A stretch of DNA of 64,000 bases from Candidatus Rhodoferax bjergmarkensis. GTDB lineage: Bacteria; Pseudomonadota; Gammaproteobacteria; Burkholderiales; Burkholderiaceae_C. The notes under the pieces were generated by a model that made no database searches, was not told where the DNA came from, and worked only from the letters and a program-made list of their open reading frames with translations. Shown piece by piece: positions 34,259 through 43,105 of this stretch. The position numbers and the translations under genes were made by a program. Each line of letters begins with the position of its first letter. Position 1 is the first letter of the stretch. The stretch covers positions 62,001-126,000 of the forward strand of contig JADJFX010000038.1 in assembly GCA_016708345.1 (NCBI GenBank). Reading direction: 5' to 3'.

Positions 34259-36168
34259 GCTGTTTCTCCAGCCATCAAGTACAGCACCCCCAAAGGTGGC
34301 AGGGACAACACCACTGAGGCAGCACAACCGTGCGAGGGAACATTCTGCGCCGTCACACGGCCAAAATTGCCGACCTCGCTGCCGCCGTAATGCGAGGAAT
34401 CGGTGTTCAAAACCTCGGTCCAGACCCCGGCATGCGGCACCCCCAAGCGATAACCATGACGTACCACCGGTGTCAAATTACACACAACAACTACCTGCTG
34501 TTCTGGTGTGACACCGTAGCGAACAAAGCTGAATACCGATTGCGCCCGGTCTTCGACGTCGATCCACCTGAATCCGCCCGCGTCATCATCACGGGCATGC
34601 AGCGCCGCATGGTTGCGGTAGAGGTGATTGAGATCACGCACCAGGTGTTGCACCCCCGCATGGTCCGGGTTGTCCAGCAAGCCCCAGTCGAGTTCGCCAT
34701 CGTGATTCCACTCCCGGGTTTGCGCCAGTTCGCAGCCCATGAACATGAGTTTGCGGCCTGGATGGGCGTACATCAGCGCATACAAGGCACGCAGGTTTGC
34801 CCGCTTTTGCCATGGGTCACCCCACATCTTGCCGTACAGCGAACCCTTGCCATGCACCACCTCATCATGCGACAACGGCAATACAAAATGCTCACTGTAG
34901 GCGTACATCATGGCAAAACTGATGCGCTCATGGTGGTGTGAGCGGTACACCGGGTCCAGAGCGAAATAAGCCAGAGTGTCATGCATCCACCCCAGATTCC
35001 ATTTGTAATGGAAACCCAGACCGCCATTCCAGGGCGGTGCCGTCACGCCGTGAAAGGCCGTGGACTCCTCCGCCACCGCAATCGCGCCAGGCACTTCCAC
35101 CCCCAACACGCGGTTGACTTCACGTAAAAACGCAATGGCTTCATAGTTTTCACGGCCGCCGTCCCGGTTGGGAACCCACTCGCCTTCAGGACGGCTGTAA
35201 TCACGGTACAGCATGGAGGCTACGGCATCGACCCGAAGCCCGTCAATGCCATAGCGCTCAATCCAGAACAGTGCATTGCCAACCAGAAAGTTGCGCACTT
35301 CGTCACGGCTGAAGTTGTAAATCAGCGTATTCCAGTCACGGTGAAAACCTTCTCGCGGGTCGGCATGCTCAAACAGCTCTGTTCCATCGAAGCGTGCCAG
35401 CGCATGCTTGTCAGTTGGAAAATGGGCCGGCACCCAGTCCAGCAGCACCTGCAAACCAGCCTCGTGCGCCGTTGCCACAAAGTCACGAAAGGCTTCGGGT
35501 GTGCCATAGCGGGCGGTTGGCGCGTACAGCCCGGTCGGCTGGTAGCCCCAAGAACCATAAAACGGGTGCTCGTTGACCGGCATCAATTCGATATGGGTAA
35601 ACCCCATGTCCACCACATACGGCACCAGCGTTCGCGCCAGATAATCCCAATCTGGCATCTGCCCGTTGGGCCGCCGCCAAGACCCGACATGCACCTCGTA
35701 AATACTCATGGGCGCATTCAAGGCATTGGCCTGCGCACGCTGGCCCGGCGGCAGCAACACCGGCTCAGGCAACTTCATGACCATGCAGGCATGGCCGGAG
35801 CCGCTTTCGGTGCGCAGGGCGTAGGGGTCGGTCTTGAAGACCTGCTCGCCATCAGCGCCCACCACGAAAAACTTGTACATGGTGCCTTCACCAACACCGG
35901 GGACAAAAATCTCCCAGGTGCCGCATTCGAAACGATGGTGCATGACGTGCTGGTGCGAGTCCCAATGGTTGAAATCTCCCACCACCGACACTTTTTTCGC
36001 ATTCGGTGCCCACACGGCAAACGCCGTACCGGCCACACCGCTGCGCGTGCAAAGGTGAGCGCCCAGTTTTTCCCACGGACGAAGATGCCGCCCCTGCGCC
36101 AGCAGCCATACATCGACCTCGCCCAGCCAGGGTTCACTGAAATGAGAATTTAATGCGCTTTGTGGCAT
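34255..36168 (-). CDS. glgB: 1,4-alpha-glucan branching enzyme
   Basis: 637 residues, close to the 640 typical of the form without the extra N-terminal domain (some proteobacterial enzymes are about 730). N-terminal CBM48 (TAFAVWAPNAKKVSVVGDFN), then the catalytic barrel: DWVPAHFPTD, nucleophile in GLRVDAVASMLY, acid in AIAVAEESTAFHGVT and LPLSHDEVVHGKGSL. First gene of the operon. The 150 bp upstream contain a possible -10 (TATAAC) on the minus strand, but I cannot define the promoter. Confidence 0.96.
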   Translation of the reverse strand: MPQSALNSHFSEPWLGEVDVWLLAQGRHLRPWEKLGAHLCTRSGVAGTAFAVWAPNAKKVSVVGDFNHWDSHQHVMHHRFECGTWEIFVPGVGEGTMYKFFVVGADGEQVFKTDPYALRTESGSGHACMVMKLPEPVLLPPGQRAQANALNAPMSIYEVHVGSWRRPNGQMPDWDYLARTLVPYVVDMGFTHIELMPVNEHPFYGSWGYQPTGLYAPTARYGTPEAFRDFVATAHEAGLQVLLDWVPAHFPTDKHALARFDGTELFEHADPREGFHRDWNTLIYNFSRDEVRNFLVGNALFWIERYGIDGLRVDAVASMLYRDYSRPEGEWVPNRDGGRENYEAIAFLREVNRVLGVEVPGAIAVAEESTAFHGVTAPPWNGGLGFHYKWNLGWMHDTLAYFALDPVYRSHHHERISFAMMYAYSEHFVLPLSHDEVVHGKGSLYGKMWGDPWQKRANLRALYALMYAHPGRKLMFMGCELAQTREWNHDGELDWGLLDNPDHAGVQHLVRDLNHLYRNHAALHARDDDAGGFRWIDVEDRAQSVFSFVRYGVTPEQQVVVVCNLTPVVRHGYRLGVPHAGVWTEVLNTDSSHYGGSEVGNFGRVTAQNVPSHGCAASVVLSLPPLGVLYLMAGETA

Positions 36169-36317
36169 GCTGATAAAGAGGTTATAAAGACAAGTACATT
36201 GTGCTACTTTACTTGACAGTGCTTGATCCCCCCTCTGCTTTCACGCAGTCACCCGTTCGCTATAAAATTTAAAACACTTGCCCTGACATCAGCACCCAGC
36301 GTTCACCCCAGCGTTTT

Positions 36318-36992
36318 TCACTGCCGAACTATGGTGTCGCCTGAATACTTGACCGTTTCACCGACGGAAAAACCGGGGCTATGGTCAAAGCGGAAATTTT
36401 TCTTGATGCCAAATGGGTTTTGTACCGTGACGGACCAGACCTTGCGCGATTTCATTTGCCCTTCGATGGTCTTTCCTGCGTAAGCCCCACCCACGGCACC
36501 CACCACGGTAGCAATGTCTTTGCCAGTGCCACCGCCCACCTGGTTGCCCAGCAAAGCACCGGCGGCACCGCCCGCGATGATGCCCAATGCGCCGCCTTCA
36601 CCCTCTTTATCCAGCACGTTGACGGCCAGCACCTTGGCGCAGTCGTCACACAGCGGTTTGGAAACAGGGGCAGGGGCGGCCACCTTGGTGGCAGGCACCG
36701 GGGCTGCCGCAATAGCAGCCGATTTAACTGACGTTTGAACAGTCATTTTCTTCTTGGCCACAGCGATTGACTGGTCGTACTCAGCCTTGGCATCGCGTCG
36801 GCACTGAAGCCGGGCGCTGGACGATTTTTCTTCAGCACACAGTGCGTTGTCACTGGTATAACGCGTCATGGCGCGCTTGCTGTCGGCAGCAAACTGGGCC
36901 TTGGGCGTCATGGCTGTTTCAGCCACAGCGAAAGATGGAACCGCTGAAAGGATCAAGGCACTGGTCCATGCCAACATTTGCTTCTTCAACAT
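36318..36992 (-). CDS. Glycine-zipper 2TM-domain protein (SlyB-like envelope protein)
   Basis: 224 residues with a signal peptide (MLAWTSALILSAVPSFAVA). The middle is Ala/Lys-rich with CRRDAKAEYDQS; two cysteines (LCDDCAKVL) precede a glycine-zipper: GALGIIAGGAAGALLGNQVG and TVVGAVGGAYAGKTIEG at about residues 133-172, the membrane-spanning motif of SlyB/OsmB-like outer-membrane-associated proteins. The C-terminal KVWSVTVQNPFG...YSGDTIV resembles the usual tail. Probably an envelope stress or structural protein; not in an obvious operon. Confidence 0.8.
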   Translation of the reverse strand: MLKKQMLAWTSALILSAVPSFAVAETAMTPKAQFAADSKRAMTRYTSDNALCAEEKSSSARLQCRRDAKAEYDQSIAVAKKKMTVQTSVKSAAIAAAPVPATKVAAPAPVSKPLCDDCAKVLAVNVLDKEGEGGALGIIAGGAAGALLGNQVGGGTGKDIATVVGAVGGAYAGKTIEGQMKSRKVWSVTVQNPFGIKKNFRFDHSPGFSVGETVKYSGDTIVRQ

Positions 36993-37117
36993 CGACTCCT
37001 GAATGAAATGGATCGCTCACAGACACAACATGATGAGTGAGTGACTGCGCGCGCTCGCAAGAATAGCTGCAATTTGAGCGCCAGCCAAAACACGCCCGCA
37101 AAAATGATCGGTGCGCG

Positions 37118-37372
37118 TCAATGCTGACCCATGGAGGGGCCCGGTCCCCGACCCGCGATATGGCGGAAGGTGATGCGCCCCTTGGTCAGGTCGTAGGGCG
37201 ACATTTCCAGCGAAACCTTGTCGCCCGCCAAGATGCGGATATGGTGCTTGCGCATCTTGCCACCGGTGTAGGCAACCAACTGGTGTCCGTTGTCCAGAGT
37301 GACACGAAAACGGGAATCGGGCAGCACATCCGTAACCATGCCACTCATTTCTATCAATTCTTCTTTGGCCAT
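37118..37372 (-). CDS. infA: Translation initiation factor IF-1, standalone copy
   Basis: 84 residues from the ATG at 37372. S1-like OB-fold: MAKEELIEMSGMVTDVLPDS, FRVTLDNGHQLVAYTGGKMR and HHIRILAGDKVSLEMSPYDL. It is longer than the 72-residue IF-1 normally found in the ribosomal-protein cluster; betaproteobacteria often carry a second, longer infA elsewhere, and this seems to be it. Upstream in-frame sequence lacks IF-1 similarity. Confidence 0.9.
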   Translation of the reverse strand: MAKEELIEMSGMVTDVLPDSRFRVTLDNGHQLVAYTGGKMRKHHIRILAGDKVSLEMSPYDLTKGRITFRHIAGRGPGPSMGQH

Positions 37373-37759
37373 GGCCACTCTCCGGTTGGGTTTAAAAAAG
37401 GCAGGAGCTACTGCATGCCAGACGGCAAGAACAGGCCCATGATGAATGCAACGGGCCTGCAAGGCACCGTGACGCTTTGAATCGGGGGTTGGACGTTGGG
37501 TTAGTGAAACAACCCGGATGAACTGCGCTGCCACGGCATTGACCAAGGCAGCACGGCCATTGTAACGCGCCAGCCCTTATTCCGTTTCCAAATCATTTGT
37601 GTCCAGGCGCGAAGCCGCAGGCAGTGCGCCAGCGTGTCCCATAGCACCTGCCGATCCTCTGGGAGGACAAGGCGAAGCAACTACGACACGGATGATCTAG
37701 AAATGGCGTTATGAATTACTTAATCTGCGCTGCCTAACATTCGGCCCCAAGGAGGTGCC
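37373..37759. other. Gene-free stretch between divergent infA and the cytochrome module
   Basis: 387 bp with no credible gene. It holds the R3 repeat copy 2 (37578-37712). AAGGAGG at 37750-37756 is the ribosome-binding site of the cytochrome gene. No promoter is clear by eye. Confidence 0.6.
37578..37712. repeat. MITE-like element, family R3, copy 2
   Basis: 135 bp; ends ATTCCGTTTCCAAATCA and TGATCTAGAAATGGCGTTAT are imperfect inverted repeats. Interior AGGCGCGAAGCCGCAG and ACAAGGCGAAGCAAC match copy 1 (10672-10772), but copy 2 has about 34 extra bases in the centre (AGCGTGTCCCATAGCACC...). Confidence 0.75.
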
Positions 37760-38164
37760 ATGCACAAATTTTTGACAATTCTTTCCCGGGCCCTGCTCTT
37801 GAGCGCAGCCGCCCTGAGTACATCAACTTACGCCGTGACGCCAGCCGAACAGCTTGCCGCCCTGTCGGCACAGGCTGCCACCGCCGCGCAGCCCACGCGC
37901 GGTCAGCAGTTCTTTACCCGCCAGCACGGCAAGGACTGGAGTTGCTCGTCCTGCCACAGTGCCACGCCCACCGTGGAAGGCAAACACGCCAGCACCGGCA
38001 AGGTGATTGCGCCGCTGGCACCGGCCTTCAACGCCGAGCGCTTTGCCGACACGGCCAAGTCAGAAAAATGGTTTCGCCGCAACTGCAACGACGTGCTGGG
38101 GCGCGAATGCACGGCCAGCGAGAAGGCCGATGTGCTGGCCTGGCTGCTCACGCTCAAACGCTGA
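37760..38164 (+). CDS. DUF1924 cytochrome c, SHP (sphaeroides heme protein) type
   Basis: 134 residues with a signal peptide (LTILSRALLLSAAALSTSTYA) and one heme-binding CSSCH near residue 57. DUF1924 covers SHP, a high-spin cytochrome whose sixth ligand is an Asn that swings away on reduction; WFRRNCNDVLGRECTASEKA contains Asn candidates and a disulfide-type Cys pair. Known SHP genes often sit with a diheme cytochrome and a membrane cytochrome b, as here. Strong AAGGAGG ribosome-binding site. Confidence 0.85.
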   Translation: MHKFLTILSRALLLSAAALSTSTYAVTPAEQLAALSAQAATAAQPTRGQQFFTRQHGKDWSCSSCHSATPTVEGKHASTGKVIAPLAPAFNAERFADTAKSEKWFRRNCNDVLGRECTASEKADVLAWLLTLKR

Positions 38165-38213
38165 TGCGCCATCCACCCACCACAGCCCCACTTTCACCGT
38201 CAAGGAGCCCCCT

Positions 38214-38696
38214 ATGTTGATGACTCGTTCAACACTTAAACCGATCGCCATTGCGCTGCTGGCAACAAGCCTTGCGGCGTCCGCCCACGCCGATTCGCGG
38301 AGCCCGCAGGCCCCGCCCTTGCCCAAGTACCAGCAAGAGTGCGCATCCTGCCACACGGCCTTTGCGCCCGGCCAGTTGCCGGCGGCTTCGTGGCAGCGCA
38401 TCATGGGCTCGCTGGGCAAACATTACGGCGTTGATGCCTCGCTGGATGAGACCAGTGCTCGCGAAATCAGCGGCTGGCTCAAGGCCCATGCGGGAACCTA
38501 CAAGCGGGTCAGCGAAGAGCCGCCACAGGACCGCATCACAAAGTCCGCCTGGTTTTTACGCAAACACAATGAGCGCGAGGTATCGCCTGCGGTCTGGAAG
38601 CGAACCTCTGTCGGCAGCCCCGCCAATTGCGCAGCCTGCCACCCCAACGCATCGCAAGGCAGCTACAGCGAGCACGACATCAAAATTCCGAGGTAA
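38214..38696 (+). CDS. Diheme cytochrome c (DHC type)
   Basis: 160 residues from the ATG at 38214. Signal peptide (IAIALLATSLAASAHA) and two heme motifs, CASCH near residue 42 and CAACH near 145. The length and heme spacing fit the periplasmic diheme cytochrome that donates electrons to SHP. 49 bp after the SHP gene and 5 bp before the cytochrome b gene. Confidence 0.87.
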   Translation: MLMTRSTLKPIAIALLATSLAASAHADSRSPQAPPLPKYQQECASCHTAFAPGQLPAASWQRIMGSLGKHYGVDASLDETSAREISGWLKAHAGTYKRVSEEPPQDRITKSAWFLRKHNEREVSPAVWKRTSVGSPANCAACHPNASQGSYSEHDIKIPR

Positions 38697-38701
38697 GCAC
38701 C

Positions 38702-39403
38702 ATGACCGATTCAAACGAAAAAACCAAAATTCTGGTGTGGGATGCGCCGGTGCGCGTGTTTCACTGGCTGATGGTGCTGAGTTTTGCCGGGGCGTATCTG
38801 ACGGCAGAGAGCGAACGCTGGCGTCTGGTACATGTCAGCCTGGGCTACACCATGGCTGGGCTGCTGGTGTTTCGCATTTTGTGGGGGCTCATTGGCACAC
38901 CTTATGCCCGCTTCAGCAGCTTTGTGCGTGGCCCGGCCGTGGTTGTTCGTTATCTGAGGGCCATGGTGAACGGCAAGCCCGAGCACCATCTCGGCCACAA
39001 CCCGGCCGGGGCGATGGCGATCGTGCTGTTGCTGCTTTTGAGCGCGGCCTGTGTCACCTCAGGCTGGGCGGTTTACAACGATGTGGGGGGCCACTGGCTG
39101 GAGGAGTTGCATGAAGGCGCTGCTGGCTTCATGCTGGCGGTGGTGGCTGTGCATGTGGCAGGCGCCCTCGTGACGAGTTGGCTGCACCGTGAAAATCTGG
39201 TCCGCTCCATGGTCAACGGCAAAAAAATCGGTGCGCCTGGCGACGGCATCCGCAAGGCATGGCGAGGATTGGCCATTTTGATGCTGGCCGCAACCCTCGG
39301 GTTTTGGTGGCTGCAATGGCAGAGCGCGCCTTCAGGTGCGGCTACGCCTTGGGCGGCAACGGAACCTAGCCGCTCCAAAAAGCATCAAAGCCACGATGAC
39401 TGA
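38702..39403 (+). CDS. Membrane cytochrome b (b561 family)
   Basis: 233 residues, four main membrane helices plus a C-terminal one. Heme-ligand His residues are seen in VRVFHWLMVLSFAGAY, RLVHVSLGYTMAG and MLAVVAVHVAGALV. The family passes electrons between quinones and periplasmic cytochromes; here the likely partner is the diheme cytochrome just upstream. The C-terminal tail is polar and Ser/Lys/His-rich. Confidence 0.88.
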   Translation: MTDSNEKTKILVWDAPVRVFHWLMVLSFAGAYLTAESERWRLVHVSLGYTMAGLLVFRILWGLIGTPYARFSSFVRGPAVVVRYLRAMVNGKPEHHLGHNPAGAMAIVLLLLLSAACVTSGWAVYNDVGGHWLEELHEGAAGFMLAVVAVHVAGALVTSWLHRENLVRSMVNGKKIGAPGDGIRKAWRGLAILMLAATLGFWWLQWQSAPSGAATPWAATEPSRSKKHQSHDD

Positions 39404-39472
39404 ACAAGCCATCACATTGAGACATGGGTAAAGTCGCACCCGTCAGTCATTTCAACTTGGGAGCTCACTGGT

Positions 39473-40144
39473 ATGCGAATTTTGCTGGCTGAAGACGACC
39501 CGATGCTGGGCGACGGACTGCGCGCGGGCCTGGGCCAGCAGGGCTTTCAGGTGGACTGGGTGCGCGACGGCGTGGCGGCCGAGCGCGAACTCGCATCCTC
39601 AGATTACGCCGCCGCAGTGCTGGATCTGGGTTTGCCGCTGAAGGACGGCATCGATGTTTTGCAGTCCCTGCGCGCGCGCAAAATCACCACGCCTGTGTTG
39701 GTGCTGACGGCACGTGACGCGGTGCCCGATCGCATCCGCGGGCTGGACCTGGGGGCGGATGACTATGTGATCAAACCGGTGGACCTGCATGAGCTCGGTG
39801 CCCGGCTGCGCTCACTGGTGCGCCGCGCCCACGGCCAGATGCAGGACGTCTTGCGCTGTGGCGACGTGTTGATGAACCCAACGGCCCGGCAGGTAAGCTT
39901 CAAGGGCCAAGACGTGATCCTGTCCACCCGTGAGTTTGATCTGCTGCATGTGCTGATGCTCAATGCAGGGCGGGTGCTGTCACGCGAACAACTGGAGCAA
40001 AAGCTGTACAGCTGGGGCTATGAAGTGGACAGCAACGCGATTGAGGTTCACATTCACCACCTGCGGCGCAAATTACACACTGACATCATCCAGACGGTGC
40101 GCGGCATCGGCTACACCGTGCTGCGCACACCAGAGGCGCCATAA
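39473..40144 (+). CDS. OmpR-family response regulator, QseB/PmrA-like
   Basis: 223 residues. Receiver with AEDDPMLGDGLRAGL, phospho-Asp in AAVLDLGLPLKDGIDV, Lys in VIKPVDL; winged-helix domain with LSTREFDLLHVLMLNAGRVL and HIHHLRRKLH. 69 bp after the cytochrome b gene and 4 bp before its kinase. QseBC-like pairs next to SHP modules are a recurring arrangement, so it probably controls the cytochromes. Confidence 0.92.
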   Translation: MRILLAEDDPMLGDGLRAGLGQQGFQVDWVRDGVAAERELASSDYAAAVLDLGLPLKDGIDVLQSLRARKITTPVLVLTARDAVPDRIRGLDLGADDYVIKPVDLHELGARLRSLVRRAHGQMQDVLRCGDVLMNPTARQVSFKGQDVILSTREFDLLHVLMLNAGRVLSREQLEQKLYSWGYEVDSNAIEVHIHHLRRKLHTDIIQTVRGIGYTVLRTPEAP

Positions 40145-40148
40145 CACC

Positions 40149-41534
40149 ATGACCCCATCGAACGCACAAAAGTCTTTGCAGGCACACCTGTTGATGCTGG
40201 TGCTGGGATGGGTGACGTTGGTGTGGCTGGGGGCCGCCGTCATGACCTGGGTCAATGCACGCCACGAACTCGATGAACTGCTGGACGGCCATCTGGCCCA
40301 GGCGGCCGCCCTGCTGGTGGTGCAGCAAAGCACCGCCGATCATGATGACGACGTGGCGGACGCCCCGACCCTGCACAAATACGCGCCCAAGGTGATGTTT
40401 CAGGTTTTTCACGAAGGGCAATTGGTGATGCGTTCGTCCAATGCCGGACTGGCCCCGCTGACCACGACCACGCGCGGCTTTGACTCGGTTCGCCTGGGCG
40501 ACGGGTCGCAGTGGCGCGTGTTTGCCACCCATGGCGGCGAACGCGATGTGCAGGTGTATGTGGGCGAGCAAATGTCCTCGCGCAACTCGATTCTGTGGGC
40601 TTGCCTGCAAGGCGCTCTGGTGCCCCTGGTGTTTTCCCTGCCGCTGCTGGCCCTGGTGCTGTGGTGGGCGGTGCGCCAGGGCCTGGCACCGCTGCGCCAG
40701 CTCAGCGAGATGCTGGGCCAACGCAAGCCACAGGCGCTGGAACCCCTCGGCTTAAGCGACACGCCCTCGGAAATACAGCCTGTGGTGAAGGCTCTGAACG
40801 ACTTGTTTGAGCGCATTGAGGGCATGATGATGTCCGAGCGCCGCTTCACCGCCGATGCAGCGCATGAGCTGCGCACCCCCATTGCCGCCATCCGCGCCCA
40901 GGCCCAGGTGGCGCTGGGTGCCGGCCCCAACGCCGCCCAGCGTGACCATGCCTTGCAAGCCACCTTGGCCGGTTGCGACCGCGCCACCCGGCTGGTTGAA
41001 CAGCTGCTGACACTGGCGCGGCTGGAAACCCCGGCGGCGGTGCCCACCCACCCCCTTGACCTGAGCGCGCTGGTGCAGCGCGTGGCAGCCGAACTGGCGC
41101 CCGGCGCTTTGACACGCCGCCAAACGCTGGAACTCGATGCACCCACGCCTTGCGCCCTGGCAGGCGACGACACGCTGGTGGGCGTGCTGGTGCGCAACCT
41201 GATCGACAATGCGCTGCGCTACAGCCCGGACGGTGCCCACATTAAAGTGAGCGTAGCGTGCGATGCGGAACAAGCGGTTCTGTGCGTGCAAGACAGTGGC
41301 CCAGGCATGCAAGCGCAAGACATGGCCCGGCTGGGCGAGCGTTTTTTCCGGGTGCTGGGCCATGCGCAACCGGGCAGCGGGCTGGGCTGGTCGATTGCAA
41401 AGCGCATTGCGGATGTGTCGGGTGCCCAATTGCAGGTGAGCCGCTCAGAGTTGCTGGGGGGATTGGCCGTGTCAGTGCGCTGGCCGGCGGCGGCGAACAC
41501 ACAAATAAATGCAGAGATCGACTCGGGCGTTTGA
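40149..41534 (+). CDS. Sensor histidine kinase, QseC-like
   Basis: 461 residues from the ATG at 40149. Membrane helix about 14-34, periplasmic sensor of roughly 130 residues with the two-component sensor N-terminal fold (ELDELLDGHLAQAAALLV is characteristic of QseC/TctE), second helix near 155-175, HisKA DAAHELRTPIAAIRAQ, N box LIDNALRYSPDG, G boxes VQDSGPGM and GSGLGWSIAK. Cognate of the regulator just upstream. Confidence 0.92.
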   Translation: MTPSNAQKSLQAHLLMLVLGWVTLVWLGAAVMTWVNARHELDELLDGHLAQAAALLVVQQSTADHDDDVADAPTLHKYAPKVMFQVFHEGQLVMRSSNAGLAPLTTTTRGFDSVRLGDGSQWRVFATHGGERDVQVYVGEQMSSRNSILWACLQGALVPLVFSLPLLALVLWWAVRQGLAPLRQLSEMLGQRKPQALEPLGLSDTPSEIQPVVKALNDLFERIEGMMMSERRFTADAAHELRTPIAAIRAQAQVALGAGPNAAQRDHALQATLAGCDRATRLVEQLLTLARLETPAAVPTHPLDLSALVQRVAAELAPGALTRRQTLELDAPTPCALAGDDTLVGVLVRNLIDNALRYSPDGAHIKVSVACDAEQAVLCVQDSGPGMQAQDMARLGERFFRVLGHAQPGSGLGWSIAKRIADVSGAQLQVSRSELLGGLAVSVRWPAAANTQINAEIDSGV

Positions 41535-41615
41535 AACTGGACTTGTGGCGGGTCTGAGCGTTAGGGGGCTATTCGGTGAAAATACGGCATTGCACCCAAC
41601 ATATTTAAAAACACC

Positions 41616-43007
41616 ATGCATAAATTGTCGTTACTCGATCTCGGTTTTTTTGTCGCCGAGTCGCAGGCCAGCCCCAAACACGTGGGCGGTCTGTTGATTT
41701 GCAAACGGCCTGCCAAATCAAGCCCGGCCTTTGCCAAGACTCTTTACCAAGACTATTTGACCTTCACCGATGTCAAAGCACCCTTTAACCGTGTGATCCA
41801 GTTTTCCCTGCGATCCATGCCGCACTGGAAAACCATCGACAAGGTGGACTTGAGCGAGCACGTTTTTTACCACAAGCTGCGCCCCGGCCACAACGACCGA
41901 CCGTCGCTTTACAAGCTGGTTTCCCAATTGCACACGCCCGTGCTGGACCGCTCGCGCCCGCTGTGGGAAGTACACGTGATTGACGGCCTTGAAGACGGCC
42001 AGTTTGCGATGTACCACAAGATGCACCATGCCTATGCCGATGGCATCACCATGGCACGCTGGACCGCCGACAACATGACCGAATCTGCCGACGACTTGAC
42101 CATCACCCCGGTATGGACGCAGCGACTCAGTGGCTACGGTGAAAGCCGCAAAAAACACAATCAGGCCATGATGCAGACGCTGTGGAAGGAAGTCAGCGGC
42201 ACCACCTTGCGCTTCATGGGCGTTGCCCGTTTGGCCACCATGCTGTTTCTGGAAAGTGTGAACCTCACCAAAAACGCCATTGCCCTGCCCTTTGTATCCA
42301 GCGCCAAAACGCCTTTGACCGGCCAGGTCACCACCGGACGCCAGTTCACGACCGCGGGCGTTTCCATGAAGCGCATCGACCGCGTTCGGGAACGCACCCG
42401 GTCAACGCTCAACCATATCGCACTGACCTGCCTGGATGGTGCCTTGCGCCGCTACCTGAGCGACCAAGGTGTCGAGCTAAAGCGCCCCATCACCATTCAG
42501 ATGCCGGTCAATTTGCGCCAGGAAGGTGAAAAAACGGCGGGCAACAAGGTGGGAATTGTTCTGGTGGAACTCTCCACACCGACCGACGACCCCTATGTGC
42601 GCCTGCGCAACATCGGTTTCTCGCTGCGCAACGTGCGCACCATGGTGGACAGCGTTGCTCCCGAAAGTATTGAGTCCTACACCCTCATCACCGGGCTGAT
42701 CGCACAAATTGCCGAGATGCTGGGGCTGAGCAACACCCTGCCGCCATGGGGCAATACCTTCGTCTCCAATGTGCCCGGTCCGCGGCATCACTTGTTCATC
42801 AAGGGGGCCCGCATGGAAGAGATGCACCCCGTGAGTCTGCTGCCGCCGAGCAACTTGCTCAACATCACCTTGTTCAGCTACGCGGGCGAGCTGTTCTTTG
42901 GCCTGATTGCGTCGGATGAGCTGCCCAACCTGCAGCGCCTAGGCGCTTATGTGCAGGAAGCCTTCACCGATCTGGAAAAAGCCGTCACCGACGCCCATGC
43001 GGTCTGA
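41616..43007 (+). CDS. Wax ester synthase/diacylglycerol acyltransferase
   Basis: 463 residues. The active-site motif HHAYADG is at about residues 137-143, and the C-terminal WS/DGAT domain has FVSNVPGP and PVSLLPPSNLLNITLFSY. Such enzymes make storage neutral lipids from acyl-CoA. Together with the glycogen operon it suggests storage of both carbon types. No neighbour shares an operon with it; ilvE follows after 98 bp. Confidence 0.9.
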   Translation: MHKLSLLDLGFFVAESQASPKHVGGLLICKRPAKSSPAFAKTLYQDYLTFTDVKAPFNRVIQFSLRSMPHWKTIDKVDLSEHVFYHKLRPGHNDRPSLYKLVSQLHTPVLDRSRPLWEVHVIDGLEDGQFAMYHKMHHAYADGITMARWTADNMTESADDLTITPVWTQRLSGYGESRKKHNQAMMQTLWKEVSGTTLRFMGVARLATMLFLESVNLTKNAIALPFVSSAKTPLTGQVTTGRQFTTAGVSMKRIDRVRERTRSTLNHIALTCLDGALRRYLSDQGVELKRPITIQMPVNLRQEGEKTAGNKVGIVLVELSTPTDDPYVRLRNIGFSLRNVRTMVDSVAPESIESYTLITGLIAQIAEMLGLSNTLPPWGNTFVSNVPGPRHHLFIKGARMEEMHPVSLLPPSNLLNITLFSYAGELFFGLIASDELPNLQRLGAYVQEAFTDLEKAVTDAHAV

Positions 43008-43105
43008 ACAGGCCTGGCGCAACATCTGGCCAGCAGCGCCCCGGCGCGCCCGTAAAATCGCTGTTTTTGCAGATTCTCCAAGCGTAATTCTTTAAGGAAA
43101 AATTG

